Shown: positions 15,719 through 23,371 of the stretch, in pieces
Numbering within the stretch: the first letter of the stretch is position 1
Layout: every line of letters begins with the position of its first letter
Assembly (NCBI GenBank): GCA_910577255.1
Contig: CAJTMH010000005.1
Span: forward strand, 137,386 to 201,385
Length of the DNA: 64,000 bases
Direction of reading: 5' to 3'
Origin: an uncultured Duncaniella sp.
GTDB lineage: Bacteria; Bacteroidota; Bacteroidia; Bacteroidales; Muribaculaceae
Program-made: the position numbers and the translations under genes
The notes under the pieces: model-generated
Told to the model about the DNA's origin: nothing
Databases searched by the model: none
The model's input: the letters and a program-made list of their open reading frames with translations, nothing else

Positions 15719-17179
15719 TCAGAGTTTGGGACCTTTCGGCTTCTTTTGCTGTTGCTGCTGATTTTCGTCTTTGGGAGCTGTCTGTCCGCGCTGGAGAGGC
15801 TCGTTCACGTTCTTTGTCGCCTCGTTGGTCTTGCCGTCGTTGTTCACGGCAAGCTGGGTCTTGCTTTCCTCAGCGACGCCCACAACCTTGTCACGGTCGG
15901 GATATACCCGTGTGGTTTCGGGCTGGCGAAGTTCGGGATTATACTGGAAATAGATGGTGCAGTCGTTGCCGTCGCGGTCTTTGCTTTCGCCGACAAGCAC
16001 TTTCTTTCCTGCGAGATAATCCGCCTGCTGCTGTTCGTTGAGAGGCATCTTACACCAGTTCTTCAACGGCTTGATTGAGCCGTCGGCGAGGTGCCATGTG
16101 TCCTTGACCTGCTCCTGCTGTTTGTTCTCCTGCTTATTGTCCTGCGTCTGTTCCTGACGGTATTTATCAGAGTTGACAAAGACGATGTCGCGCTTGGACG
16201 CGCTGTATTGCAGGTCGGCGGTGAATTTCGCGCCGTTGGGGAGTTCTATGTGCTGCTCCCTTATCAAGCCTCCATTTTTGAGTATGCCGATGGCTCTCAT
16301 GTCGAGGTCGATGTTGGCGACCTTCTGCTTGATATAAATCTTATCAACCGGCAGTGCCTCAATCTCGTTTGTGAGTTTGTCGATGCTCACAAGGCATTTG
16401 ACCTTTTCCCCGGTCTTGGGGTCGGTAAGCTCGACAGGTTTACCGAGGTTGCCGGTTTTGTGAAGTTCTGCCTTGTCCTCCTTAGTGAATGAATACCCTT
16501 TGAACTCTTGGTCGAGTTGCGGCTCGTTGCGGACAAAGTGAGGCACGAGTGAATATGAGCCGTCGGGGTTGGTACGGAACGAGAGTTTCGCTTCAAGCGA
16601 ATACTTCTCGTCGCCGAACTGGGGCGTTACCGTGAATAGCTGCGGCGACTTGTGGTTATATACCATCTGTGATAATGCCCCTGATTTTTCGAGGTCGTCG
16701 CGCTTGATGCCCCACTGCTTCTCGATTTTATCCCAGTCTATGAGGTCAGGATTTATTGGGGCCAGCTTGATGCCCGTCGGCTTCTGCTGCTCCTGCGTGG
16801 GTGCTTCTTCCTGTTTCTGCTCAACCGTCTGTGCGGGAGCTTCAATCTCAACCTTGTTCGGTTTGAGTATCTCGGCATTTTCATCGGCCTTCTGAATGAG
16901 GTCAGCCATTGCCGGGGCGATTATATCATATTTGTCATCGGCAGGGAATTTGAAGAAGCTGAACAGCGTGGGGTTCTTTGCCTGCCGCATGAAGTTTGAC
17001 AAGAACGCTTCGAGGGGGTTCTGTCCTTTGCTGAACTTTACGAGTTCGCTGAGTGGCGTTGACTTTGCGTCAGCCATCTGGGGAGTGCCGTCAGGGTTCT
17101 GTCCTACGACTGCTCCCACCTGCCCGCTTTCGTTGTTGCGGGCTATCAGCACTTCCTGCTGATCCGTGGTCTGGTCCAT
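15719..17179 (-). CDS. DUF4099/DUF3945-type mobile-element protein
   Basis: The 486-aa soluble protein matches the Bacteroides mobile-element family with DUF4099 and DUF3945 regions. A long N-terminal part (1-140) ends in a Gln/Glu/Pro-rich linker. DLIDWDKIEKQWGIKRDDLE (about 154-173) opens the DUF4099-like region with SYSLVPHFVR. The DUF3945-like part holds the repeated pattern DKIYIKQKVANIDLDMRAIG and WCKMPLNEQQQADYLAGKKV. The tail is Gln/Lys-rich. The family is always found with ICE topoisomerase or mobilization genes, but the molecular role is unknown. The start overlaps the 3' end of the upstream HTH gene by 89 bp in another frame. Confidence 0.8.
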   Translation of the reverse strand: MDQTTDQQEVLIARNNESGQVGAVVGQNPDGTPQMADAKSTPLSELVKFSKGQNPLEAFLSNFMRQAKNPTLFSFFKFPADDKYDIIAPAMADLIQKADENAEILKPNKVEIEAPAQTVEQKQEEAPTQEQQKPTGIKLAPINPDLIDWDKIEKQWGIKRDDLEKSGALSQMVYNHKSPQLFTVTPQFGDEKYSLEAKLSFRTNPDGSYSLVPHFVRNEPQLDQEFKGYSFTKEDKAELHKTGNLGKPVELTDPKTGEKVKCLVSIDKLTNEIEALPVDKIYIKQKVANIDLDMRAIGILKNGGLIREQHIELPNGAKFTADLQYSASKRDIVFVNSDKYRQEQTQDNKQENKQQEQVKDTWHLADGSIKPLKNWCKMPLNEQQQADYLAGKKVLVGESKDRDGNDCTIYFQYNPELRQPETTRVYPDRDKVVGVAEESKTQLAVNNDGKTNEATKNVNEPLQRGQTAPKDENQQQQQKKPKGPKL

Positions 17180-17576
17180 AATTTAATTTGGTTTGGGGAT
17201 TTGTGGTGGTGTTGGCGGTTGAGCCGCCGGCTTTGGGTTTACGCTTCAAGGTTCTGTATTCTGGATGGGAAGAACTTATGAAGGTATGTTCAAGGAAACT
17301 GTCGAGGTCGCGTTGAAGAACAAACTTGATGTTGCCTTCGATGCTTTCGTAAACCTCAATCTTTCCTGCGTCGCGGTATCTTCGGATTGTCCTTTCGCTG
17401 ACATTGAGCCCGGACATGATGTCGTCAAGAAGGATTATCGGCTCGCCGTGAAAGAAAAGTCTGGGTTTGTTTCCTGTCGGATATTGGCAGGGGCTGCGGG
17501 CCCGTTCTTCGATGAGAGAAACGTATGCCTGTGCTGCGGTCTGGAAGTCCGCTGTTTGCTCTGCGGTCTGCTCCAT
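17091..17576 (-). CDS. HTH DNA-binding protein with read-through tail
   Basis: From the ATG at 17576 the product is 161 aa. The HTH is clear: IILLDDIMSGLNVSERTIRR, then YRDAGKIEVYESIEGNIKF (about residues 45-90). The part after about residue 108 (KRKPKAGGSTANTTTNPQTK and on) is low-complexity. It is encoded by DNA that looks like the untranslated leader of the next gene, including its hairpin and CACCAC motif, and it ends 89 bp inside that gene. A stop (TGA) lies close by in another frame, so loss of the original stop by frameshift is likely. The start is 4 nt after the stop of the 83-aa gene. Confidence 0.75.
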   Translation of the reverse strand: MEQTAEQTADFQTAAQAYVSLIEERARSPCQYPTGNKPRLFFHGEPIILLDDIMSGLNVSERTIRRYRDAGKIEVYESIEGNIKFVLQRDLDSFLEHTFISSSHPEYRTLKRKPKAGGSTANTTTNPQTKLNYGPDHGSAGSADSPQQRKRAGGSSRRTEP

Positions 17577-17580
17577 ACGC

Positions 17581-17832
17581 TTACTCGGCAGGTGCTGTTG
17601 CGGGTTGAACGGCGGTTGCACTCATACCCATGAAAGGAGCGAGAATTTTGGCTGCTGCCATGAGGAAGATTGAGCCATAGAGCCATGCTGTTGCCTCGGA
17701 GGGCATAGAGGCGTCCATTGTGATGTCGGGCAACTTACGGTAGCCTGAGTTGCGGCCACGGAAAGTTTTGCGGTTCTTACGGGTGGGCTTCTTCTTGAAG
17801 CCGGGAGTGTTCGGTGGAGTTGTTGCTTCCAT
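17581..17832 (-). CDS. Small single-pass membrane protein, ICE-associated
   Basis: The 83-aa protein has a basic N-terminal region (FKKKPTRKNRKTFRGRNSGY, residues 12-31) and one hydrophobic segment (TAWLYGSIFLMAAAKILAPF, about 48-67), then a short Ala/Pro tail. It is the first gene of a leftward group with the HTH, DUF4099/DUF3945 and topoisomerase-like genes, separated from the HTH by 4 nt. No known family is recognised. The basic segment and membrane anchor suggest an inner-membrane protein with a cytosolic nucleic-acid or lipid-head-group contact, which is speculation. Confidence 0.6.
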   Translation of the reverse strand: MEATTPPNTPGFKKKPTRKNRKTFRGRNSGYRKLPDITMDASMPSEATAWLYGSIFLMAAAKILAPFMGMSATAVQPATAPAE

Positions 17833-18315
17833 TCGGTTATGTGTTTTGTGTTAAACTTATCGAGGATAGCGCCTCGTTTGACATTATAACTGAATGGATT
17901 GCGAAAGCGATTATTTAGGGATTGTTAAATTTGTAACAATCTGAAATAGTGAGATATGCGTCGAAAGAAAATTCAGATGTTAAAATCAGTGGTTTTACCT
18001 GATTACTGCTGTGATTGTAGAATGGTTAAGGATTTGCGTGTTTTTCAGAGGCAAGGTTATGGAGAAAAATATAGCGTATAATCTCTTATTCTCCTTTGAA
18101 GGCTCTGGATTGCCTATACCGAAAACAGGGTGATTATACGCTATGCGATAAGCATAGCATAAGCATCACGCCAAGCTCGGTATTTGTTAATTTTCCAGAT
18201 TTACAAAGGAACTTATGCGGAAGTTATGTTATCCTAATATGTTTGATGCGCCCGACTCTACGGGTGCTATCTTTGCTATTTTACGCTGCAAAGATACTAA
18301 TTTTTAACGAGGTAG
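17833..18315. promoter_or_regulatory. Non-coding region with inverted repeats between the 83-aa and NtrC-like genes
   Basis: No gene is seen in this 480-bp stretch. It holds an 8-bp inverted repeat GATTGTTA/TAACAATC (17920-17927, 17934-17941). It also holds a 13-bp perfect inverted repeat ATAGCGTATAATC/GATTATACGCTAT (18071-18083, 18132-18144) separated by 48 bp. Next to the second arm is a short dyad CTATGC-gataa-GCATAG. The 3' end of the NtrC-like gene is on its right and the small-gene operon starts on its left, so operators for the leftward operon are the best guess. Confidence 0.45.
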
Positions 18316-19590
18316 TCAAGACTGGATTTCACCGTTGCTGTCAATCCCGTACTTTTTGCGAAGACTTATCAGCGTTTTCTCTGTGATATTAAGCAGCTTT
18401 GCCGCTTCTTTCCAGTTCCCTCCTCTGCGGTACGCTTCTTTTATGAGAGCGATTTCTTTCCTTGGATTGCGCAAGTCAAGACTGTCGTCAAATTCGGGGT
18501 CATTGACATTGAAGGTTATGTCGGACTCTGAGATAATCTCACCGTTGGCGTTGAAGGCTGCTTGAAGGATTACGTTCTTCAACTCTCGGACATTGCCCAC
18601 CCAAAGATGCTGTTTCAGGGCTTTGACTGCCGAAGCGTCAAGCCTTTTGCGTGGCTCGTTATGATGATTGGCATACATCTTTAGAAAGAAGTTTGCCAGT
18701 ACCGGAATATCTTCGGTCACTTCGCGGAGTGGCGGTATGACAATCTCGAACTCCCGGAGCATATACATCAGGTTTGGACGGAAGGACTGTTCTGCCATCA
18801 TACGGCGGAGATATGGCTCTGCGGTACAAATGACACGGACATTAGGGTGTTCTTCTTCGAGGATGTGCAACAGCACTGACTGCTTTTCAAAAGTCAACAG
18901 CTGGAGGTTCTTAACGATTATTGTTCCACCGTCGGTATTTTCAAAGTAACTTTTGATGCGGTTGTAGATTTCGCTTCTTCCTGATGTTGGGTCATGCTTG
19001 CCAATCAATCCTGCACCACCTGCCTCAACTACGATGTGGGGCTTTTGTGAGCGGGAACTTTGACCGTAGATTTCCAATGCAACTTGTTCCTTGCCAGTGC
19101 CGCTTGCACCGAATACAATGACATTGGCATTTGATTTCGCTATCGTTTTGATCTTACGCTCAATCTCTCGCCATTCATCACTTTGTCGTGGTATCAGATG
19201 CTTGCCGAGGGTGAATGTCTTGTTCTCCGTTTTGACATACTGAGCGACGGTTTCAACAAGTTGCTTATCTATTGCCGGACGCTGGATAATATCCACCGCT
19301 CCACCGCCACGCATAATGCTTAATACATCAGCGTTGTTTAGATTTTCCACTACGGCTATGACGGGGAATTTGTATCCCTCGATCTTCAGCCAGTTGATAA
19401 ACTCTCTCGCGTTACCGTCGGGCAGACGCATTGCCGTGACGATAACCGCGCCGGGTGGCAGCTTTGCCGCCTCAATTTTTCCGGCTTTGATGCAATCAGT
19501 TATGATAGGAGTATATCCGGCTCGTGCCAATAAGCCGGTCATCAACCTCTCGTAAGATGCAGAAGCGTCAATAATCAATACTTTATTCAT
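18316..19590 (-). CDS. NtrC-like regulator with degenerate receiver and AAA+ domain (RteB-like position)
   Basis: The 424-aa protein has a receiver-like domain (1-118), an AAA+ domain (about 128-350) and a Fis-type C-terminal HTH (WKEAAKLLNITEKTLISLRK). The receiver keeps Asp8, but the phospho-acceptor is Ala53 (VTAMRLPDG), the Thr/Ser position is Val81 and the Lys is Arg104. Walker A (GASGTGKE, 161-168) is intact. Walker B is GGTIIVKNL without its Asp-Glu, and no GAFTGA loop is present, so sigma-54 activation is unlikely. In CTnDOT the comparable gene rteB controls transfer; no partner kinase is seen here. It is probably a phosphorylation-independent transcription regulator of the element. 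Confidence 0.82.
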   Translation of the reverse strand: MNKVLIIDASASYERLMTGLLARAGYTPIITDCIKAGKIEAAKLPPGAVIVTAMRLPDGNAREFINWLKIEGYKFPVIAVVENLNNADVLSIMRGGGAVDIIQRPAIDKQLVETVAQYVKTENKTFTLGKHLIPRQSDEWREIERKIKTIAKSNANVIVFGASGTGKEQVALEIYGQSSRSQKPHIVVEAGGAGLIGKHDPTSGRSEIYNRIKSYFENTDGGTIIVKNLQLLTFEKQSVLLHILEEEHPNVRVICTAEPYLRRMMAEQSFRPNLMYMLREFEIVIPPLREVTEDIPVLANFFLKMYANHHNEPRKRLDASAVKALKQHLWVGNVRELKNVILQAAFNANGEIISESDITFNVNDPEFDDSLDLRNPRKEIALIKEAYRRGGNWKEAAKLLNITEKTLISLRKKYGIDSNGEIQS

Positions 19591-19627
19591 TAGTAAATAT
19601 ATGAGGTAATTATGTTGTCATAATAGA

Positions 19628-19659
19628 ATAAGGAGTTCACTTTCTCAGGAACTCCTTAT
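19628..19659. terminator. Hairpin between the cargo operon and the NtrC-like gene
   Basis: An 11-bp perfect stem ATAAGGAGTTC (19628-19638)/GAACTCCTTAT (19649-19659) marks the 3' end of the leftward cargo operon and the left edge of the inserted PUL. Confidence 0.7.
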
Positions 19660-19675
19660 CAGAACCATATTTTCA

Positions 19676-20118
19676 CCTTAAGAATTGCACATTGGTAATG
19701 TTGATTATTTAAAAATATTATTGTTGATACATTACTACTAACAACTTTTACAAATACGTCATTTGAAGGATTGGAGACTTTAGTACCCAGAGTATCATAG
19801 CAAACCGGAGTTGTTCCTTCATCATTGGATATATAGATACATCTTCGCTCCCCGCAATCGGACCATCATTTTGTTCAATAGAAATTGTGTAGGCGATTGT
19901 GTTGACTATTTGAACGTGTTGTTTCCACCTTCTCAAAGGTACAGAGTACCGGTATAAGTTGAAGGTGCTTCAGGAATGGACATCAAACATTGAGCCAAGT
20001 CAAGATTCCCATAATAAGGAATTGTTCCACCGATGATACGCCCGCTATCATCGGTATTTGCTGCAACGGAGGTGAGAATTACACCGACAAGCTATAAATT
20101 CTTAGATAAGTTTTTCAT
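19676..20118 (-). pseudogene. Decayed small secreted-protein gene at the end of the PUL operon
   Basis: From an ATG at 20118 the frame reads MKNLSKNL, a TAG stop, then LVGVILTSVAANTDDSG, which looks like a broken signal peptide. It continues in frame through GGTIPYYGNLDLAQCLMSIP and stops again after STYTGTLYL. Protein-like text reappears in the other frames (IVNTIAYTISIEQNDGPIAG, then GTTPVCYDTLGTKVSNPSND), indicating further frameshifts. It lies 29 bp after the GH97 gene on the same strand, before the hairpin 19628-19659. The original product was probably a short exported protein; its family is not recognised. An alternative is plain non-coding DNA. Confidence 0.5.
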
Positions 20119-20146
20119 CTTGTTATTTTATGTTGATTTCATATAA

Positions 20147-22252
20147 TCACTTGATTGGTTTTAACGATATGGCATAACCACCTCCAGGAGCAGCTTTCAT
20201 TTTGAGTTTGGTCTTCGCAGTTACCTTTTTTTTGCTAATTACATATGCTTGCGGATTTGTAGCATAGTTTGCGTTATCGGCATCTGAATATATGGTTGCT
20301 TCATATTTTTTGTCTCCGTCAAGGAAACTTAGATCCAGAGTTGATTCATGTCCATCTTCATTGGCTGTACAACCGACAAACCATTCATCAGATCCTTTGG
20401 CTTTGCGTGCGGCGACAATATATCGCCCCGGTTCTGCGTCAAGATAACGGCTGTCGCTCCAATCAAGAGCCACCTCCTTGATGAATTGGAAAGCATCACT
20501 GTATTTTGAATACATCTCAGGCGAATCGGCGGCCATCTGCAACGGGCTGTACATCGTGACATAAAGGGCAAGCTGTTTGGCAAGCGTACTGTTGACATGT
20601 GATTTTGAATCGGGATTCACCTTACTCAGATCCATTTCAAAAATACCGGGAGTATAGTCCATCGGCCCACCTTGAAGCCGTGTGAATGGAAGAATAGTTG
20701 TATGCGCAGGGGTATTTCCCTCAAATGCTTCATATTCCGTACCGCGTGCCGATTCATTGCCTATGAGATTGGGATATGTACGGCAAAGGCCTGTCGGGCG
20801 AACAGCCTCATGGGCATTGACCATTATGTGATATTTCGCAGCCTCTTTCACGGCATAAAGATAATGGTTGACCATCCACTGGCTGTAATGATGTTCACCC
20901 TTTGGCTGGATATTGCCGACATAACCGCTCTTCACTGAGTTATAACCATATTTTTGCATCAATTCATACGCATCACGCATGTGACGTTCATAGTTTGTCA
21001 CAGCACTTGACGTCTCATGATGCATCATAAGTCTGACACCCTTATTTTTTGCATAATCATTGAGTCCTACGAGGTCAAAATCAGGATACGGCGTTTGGAA
21101 ATCGAAAACATAATCCTTCATCTTGCCGTGCCAATCCTCCCAACCAATATTCCATCCCTCTACAAGCACTTGGTCAAATCCATGCTCGGATGCAAAGTCG
21201 ATATATCGTTTTACATTTTCAGTGGTCGCTCCATGCTTACCGTGTGGTGTTGCCTTGCTATAATCGGTCAACCCAAGTTTGACAGATGGTGTTTCCCAAG
21301 TGTATGACCACTGTTTAGCATTAGTAATCATATCCCACCATACGCCCATATATTTTACCGGCTTTATCCACGAAACATCATCGTAGGCACATGGCTCATT
21401 AAGGTTCAGAATCAGCTTGGATGCAAGAATATCACAGGCATTGTCACTCACCATAACGGTGCGCCATGGTGTGCGGCACGGAGTCTGAAGCGACCCCTTA
21501 TCACCGAGAGCATCAGGAGTGAGCCATGATGTGAATGTCATAGTCGTATCATTCAGATTGAGGTGCATACATGAATAATCAATCAACGCGGCTTCGTGTA
21601 GATTGATATATAGTCCATCATCAGTCTTCATCTGCAAAGACGTCTGCACGCCCGTGGGCGAAAAGGTTGTCTGTGATAAATTATCCGTGATTGATTTCTC
21701 CATGTGCTGTCTGATTTCAGACAATCGAGACTCAGTATAACTGTATTCCTGCGTGTCATAATCTCCGGGAATCCACCATGCGATATGGTCGCCTGTCATT
21801 ACAAACTCCGTGCGTTCATCAACAAGGGTAAAATAAATAAGCTGACGTTGATCCGGGAATTCATATCTGAACCCGATACCATCGTCATAGGCCCTGAATC
21901 GGATATTCATCAACCGATTTGTCTCTTTCTGGCGCAACGACACTAATAGTTCTGTATAATTGTTTCTTACCTCGGCTGTCTCGCCCCACACCGGCTGCCA
22001 TGTTTCATCCAGTGAATCCCGGACGGAGCCAATTAATTCAAAATTCTCGGTAAGATTTGTATTATCCTTGAGAATAAAACCCATCCGGCTCGGCTTTATT
22101 ACAGTTTCAGACAAACGCGCCACACTATAAACCGGCACTCCGTCAGTATTGACGTCAAACGTAACATCAATTATACCGCCGGGAGATGACAAGGTTTCCG
22201 CTGCCAATATACCGGGGAAAAGCAGCCCAAATATTATCGCTTTAAATTTCAT
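20147..22252 (-). CDS. GH97 glycosidase, inverting alpha-glucosidase type (SusB-like)
   Basis: From the ATG at 22252 the product is 701 aa with a signal peptide (MKFKAIIFGLLFPGILA). It has the GH97 order of N-terminal beta-sandwich, (beta/alpha)8 barrel and C-terminal beta domain. The glutamates aligning with SusB Glu439, Glu508 and Glu532 are present in HHETSSA, NAHEAVRPTG and ARGTEYEAF (here Glu413, Glu482, Glu506). The strand that carries the nucleophile Asp in retaining GH97 alpha-galactosidases reads SVKSGYVG, as in inverting SusB. An inverting alpha-glucosidase acting on oligosaccharides in the periplasm is therefore likely. The open frame upstream of 22252 lacks a signal and is not used. 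Confidence 0.9.
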   Translation of the reverse strand: MKFKAIIFGLLFPGILAAETLSSPGGIIDVTFDVNTDGVPVYSVARLSETVIKPSRMGFILKDNTNLTENFELIGSVRDSLDETWQPVWGETAEVRNNYTELLVSLRQKETNRLMNIRFRAYDDGIGFRYEFPDQRQLIYFTLVDERTEFVMTGDHIAWWIPGDYDTQEYSYTESRLSEIRQHMEKSITDNLSQTTFSPTGVQTSLQMKTDDGLYINLHEAALIDYSCMHLNLNDTTMTFTSWLTPDALGDKGSLQTPCRTPWRTVMVSDNACDILASKLILNLNEPCAYDDVSWIKPVKYMGVWWDMITNAKQWSYTWETPSVKLGLTDYSKATPHGKHGATTENVKRYIDFASEHGFDQVLVEGWNIGWEDWHGKMKDYVFDFQTPYPDFDLVGLNDYAKNKGVRLMMHHETSSAVTNYERHMRDAYELMQKYGYNSVKSGYVGNIQPKGEHHYSQWMVNHYLYAVKEAAKYHIMVNAHEAVRPTGLCRTYPNLIGNESARGTEYEAFEGNTPAHTTILPFTRLQGGPMDYTPGIFEMDLSKVNPDSKSHVNSTLAKQLALYVTMYSPLQMAADSPEMYSKYSDAFQFIKEVALDWSDSRYLDAEPGRYIVAARKAKGSDEWFVGCTANEDGHESTLDLSFLDGDKKYEATIYSDADNANYATNPQAYVISKKKVTAKTKLKMKAAPGGGYAISLKPIK

Positions 22253-22371
22253 GACAAAATATTGTTTGGTGTTATTAAAGCTGTAAAAAATGCAGAGTAA
22301 GCCATCAGGTTTAGGCTTACTCTGCAACCTTAAAACAATCTGTTAAACATCAAATTGAACAGGGACTCAAT

Positions 22372-23349
22372 TTAGCGCACCACGACCTTCTGGACATGAG
22401 AGCCTTGACGTTTGATATAAATACCGTTAGATGGGTTTGTAACCTTTTGACCTTGAAGGTTGAAATACTCTACCGTGCCATCATTTCCAGGATCTATCAC
22501 CTCATTGATGGCACTTGCTTCTCCTTTGGAGCGGACAAGGACAAGTTTGGAGATAGTGAACCCCTGACCTATAATTCGGATTGAGCCGTCCCAACCGTTA
22601 AAATCACTGCTCGGAAGTTTGTCAATCGCCTCCTGAGTAATGGTCAAGGTATATGATCCGCTTTCAGTGATAGGCTGATTTGTACGGGTCCCATCAACCA
22701 CACTACCGGCATAACCAGGCACATCAGTTTTACCATAGTTGGTAGTAATGGCAAAAGCTGCATCATCAACTCCGGGCAGGATTTCATAATCCATTTTTAT
22801 GCGCCATCCCACTTCGGCCGAAGTGATGACCCCGCGACCAAACTCGCAACCAGGCCACCAGTTGTTGGTCATGTCGTAGGGACAGGTAACGAGAGATTCC
22901 TCATCGCTTACGGTGAGATATGCTTTTGTGATGGTCACACCCTCGCCACATATTCTGACTGAGCCGTCATAATTGATGGCACCGTTATCTTTGAGCAGGG
23001 CGATAGCCTCCTCGGTAATGGTGTAGTTATATACACCATCCTCACTGACATTGAGATTCATCTCTTTCTCTCCGGCAGTACCCTCGAAACCGGGCATCTT
23101 AGTGTTGGAGTAGTTGGTACAGAGAGTGAAACTGTGACCTTCGGATGAGGAATTGATTGTGTATTCAAAGGTGAACACAGTACCCGGCTGTGCGGAGGTG
23201 AAATTGGTCTTGTCGATACAAAGTCCCGGATACCAGCCAGTCTCTCCATTGTCAAGATTCACGGGCGTCTCGATGAGAGGCTGCTCCAATGCCATGGCAG
23301 AGAGAGCCATTGATGCACAAAATGCGCACAGAAGTGATTGTTTAAACAT
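22372..23349 (-). CDS. Secreted two-module protein with C-terminal sorting-like tail
   Basis: The 325-aa protein starts with a signal peptide (about 1-21). It contains two homologous modules of about 110 residues. Module 1 (about 28-148) includes TGWYPGLCIDKTNFTSAQPG and GSVRICGEGVTITKAYLTVS. Module 2 (about 158-278) includes NNWWPGCEFGRGVITSAEVG and GSIRIIGQGFTISKLVLVRS. The pattern looks like a carbohydrate-binding beta-sandwich duplication. The end, VEYFNLQGQKV then GIYIKRQGSHVQKVVVR, matches the type IX-like sorting tails common in Prevotella/Muribaculaceae. Its place between GH5 and GH97 in the SusC operon suggests glycan binding or an unassigned enzyme on the cell surface. Family not recognised. 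Confidence 0.7.
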   Translation of the reverse strand: MFKQSLLCAFCASMALSAMALEQPLIETPVNLDNGETGWYPGLCIDKTNFTSAQPGTVFTFEYTINSSSEGHSFTLCTNYSNTKMPGFEGTAGEKEMNLNVSEDGVYNYTITEEAIALLKDNGAINYDGSVRICGEGVTITKAYLTVSDEESLVTCPYDMTNNWWPGCEFGRGVITSAEVGWRIKMDYEILPGVDDAAFAITTNYGKTDVPGYAGSVVDGTRTNQPITESGSYTLTITQEAIDKLPSSDFNGWDGSIRIIGQGFTISKLVLVRSKGEASAINEVIDPGNDGTVEYFNLQGQKVTNPSNGIYIKRQGSHVQKVVVR

Positions 23350-23371
23350 AATAGGTATATTTTAAAGGTTA

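Noticed and set aside
18316..19590. Sigma-54-dependent activator
   Set aside because: No GAFTGA motif and no Walker B Asp-Glu, so the usual activator mechanism is not supported.
20147..22252. GH97 as a retaining alpha-galactosidase
   Set aside because: The position of the retaining nucleophile Asp reads SVKSGYVG, and the SusB-type glutamates are all present, which fits the inverting group.
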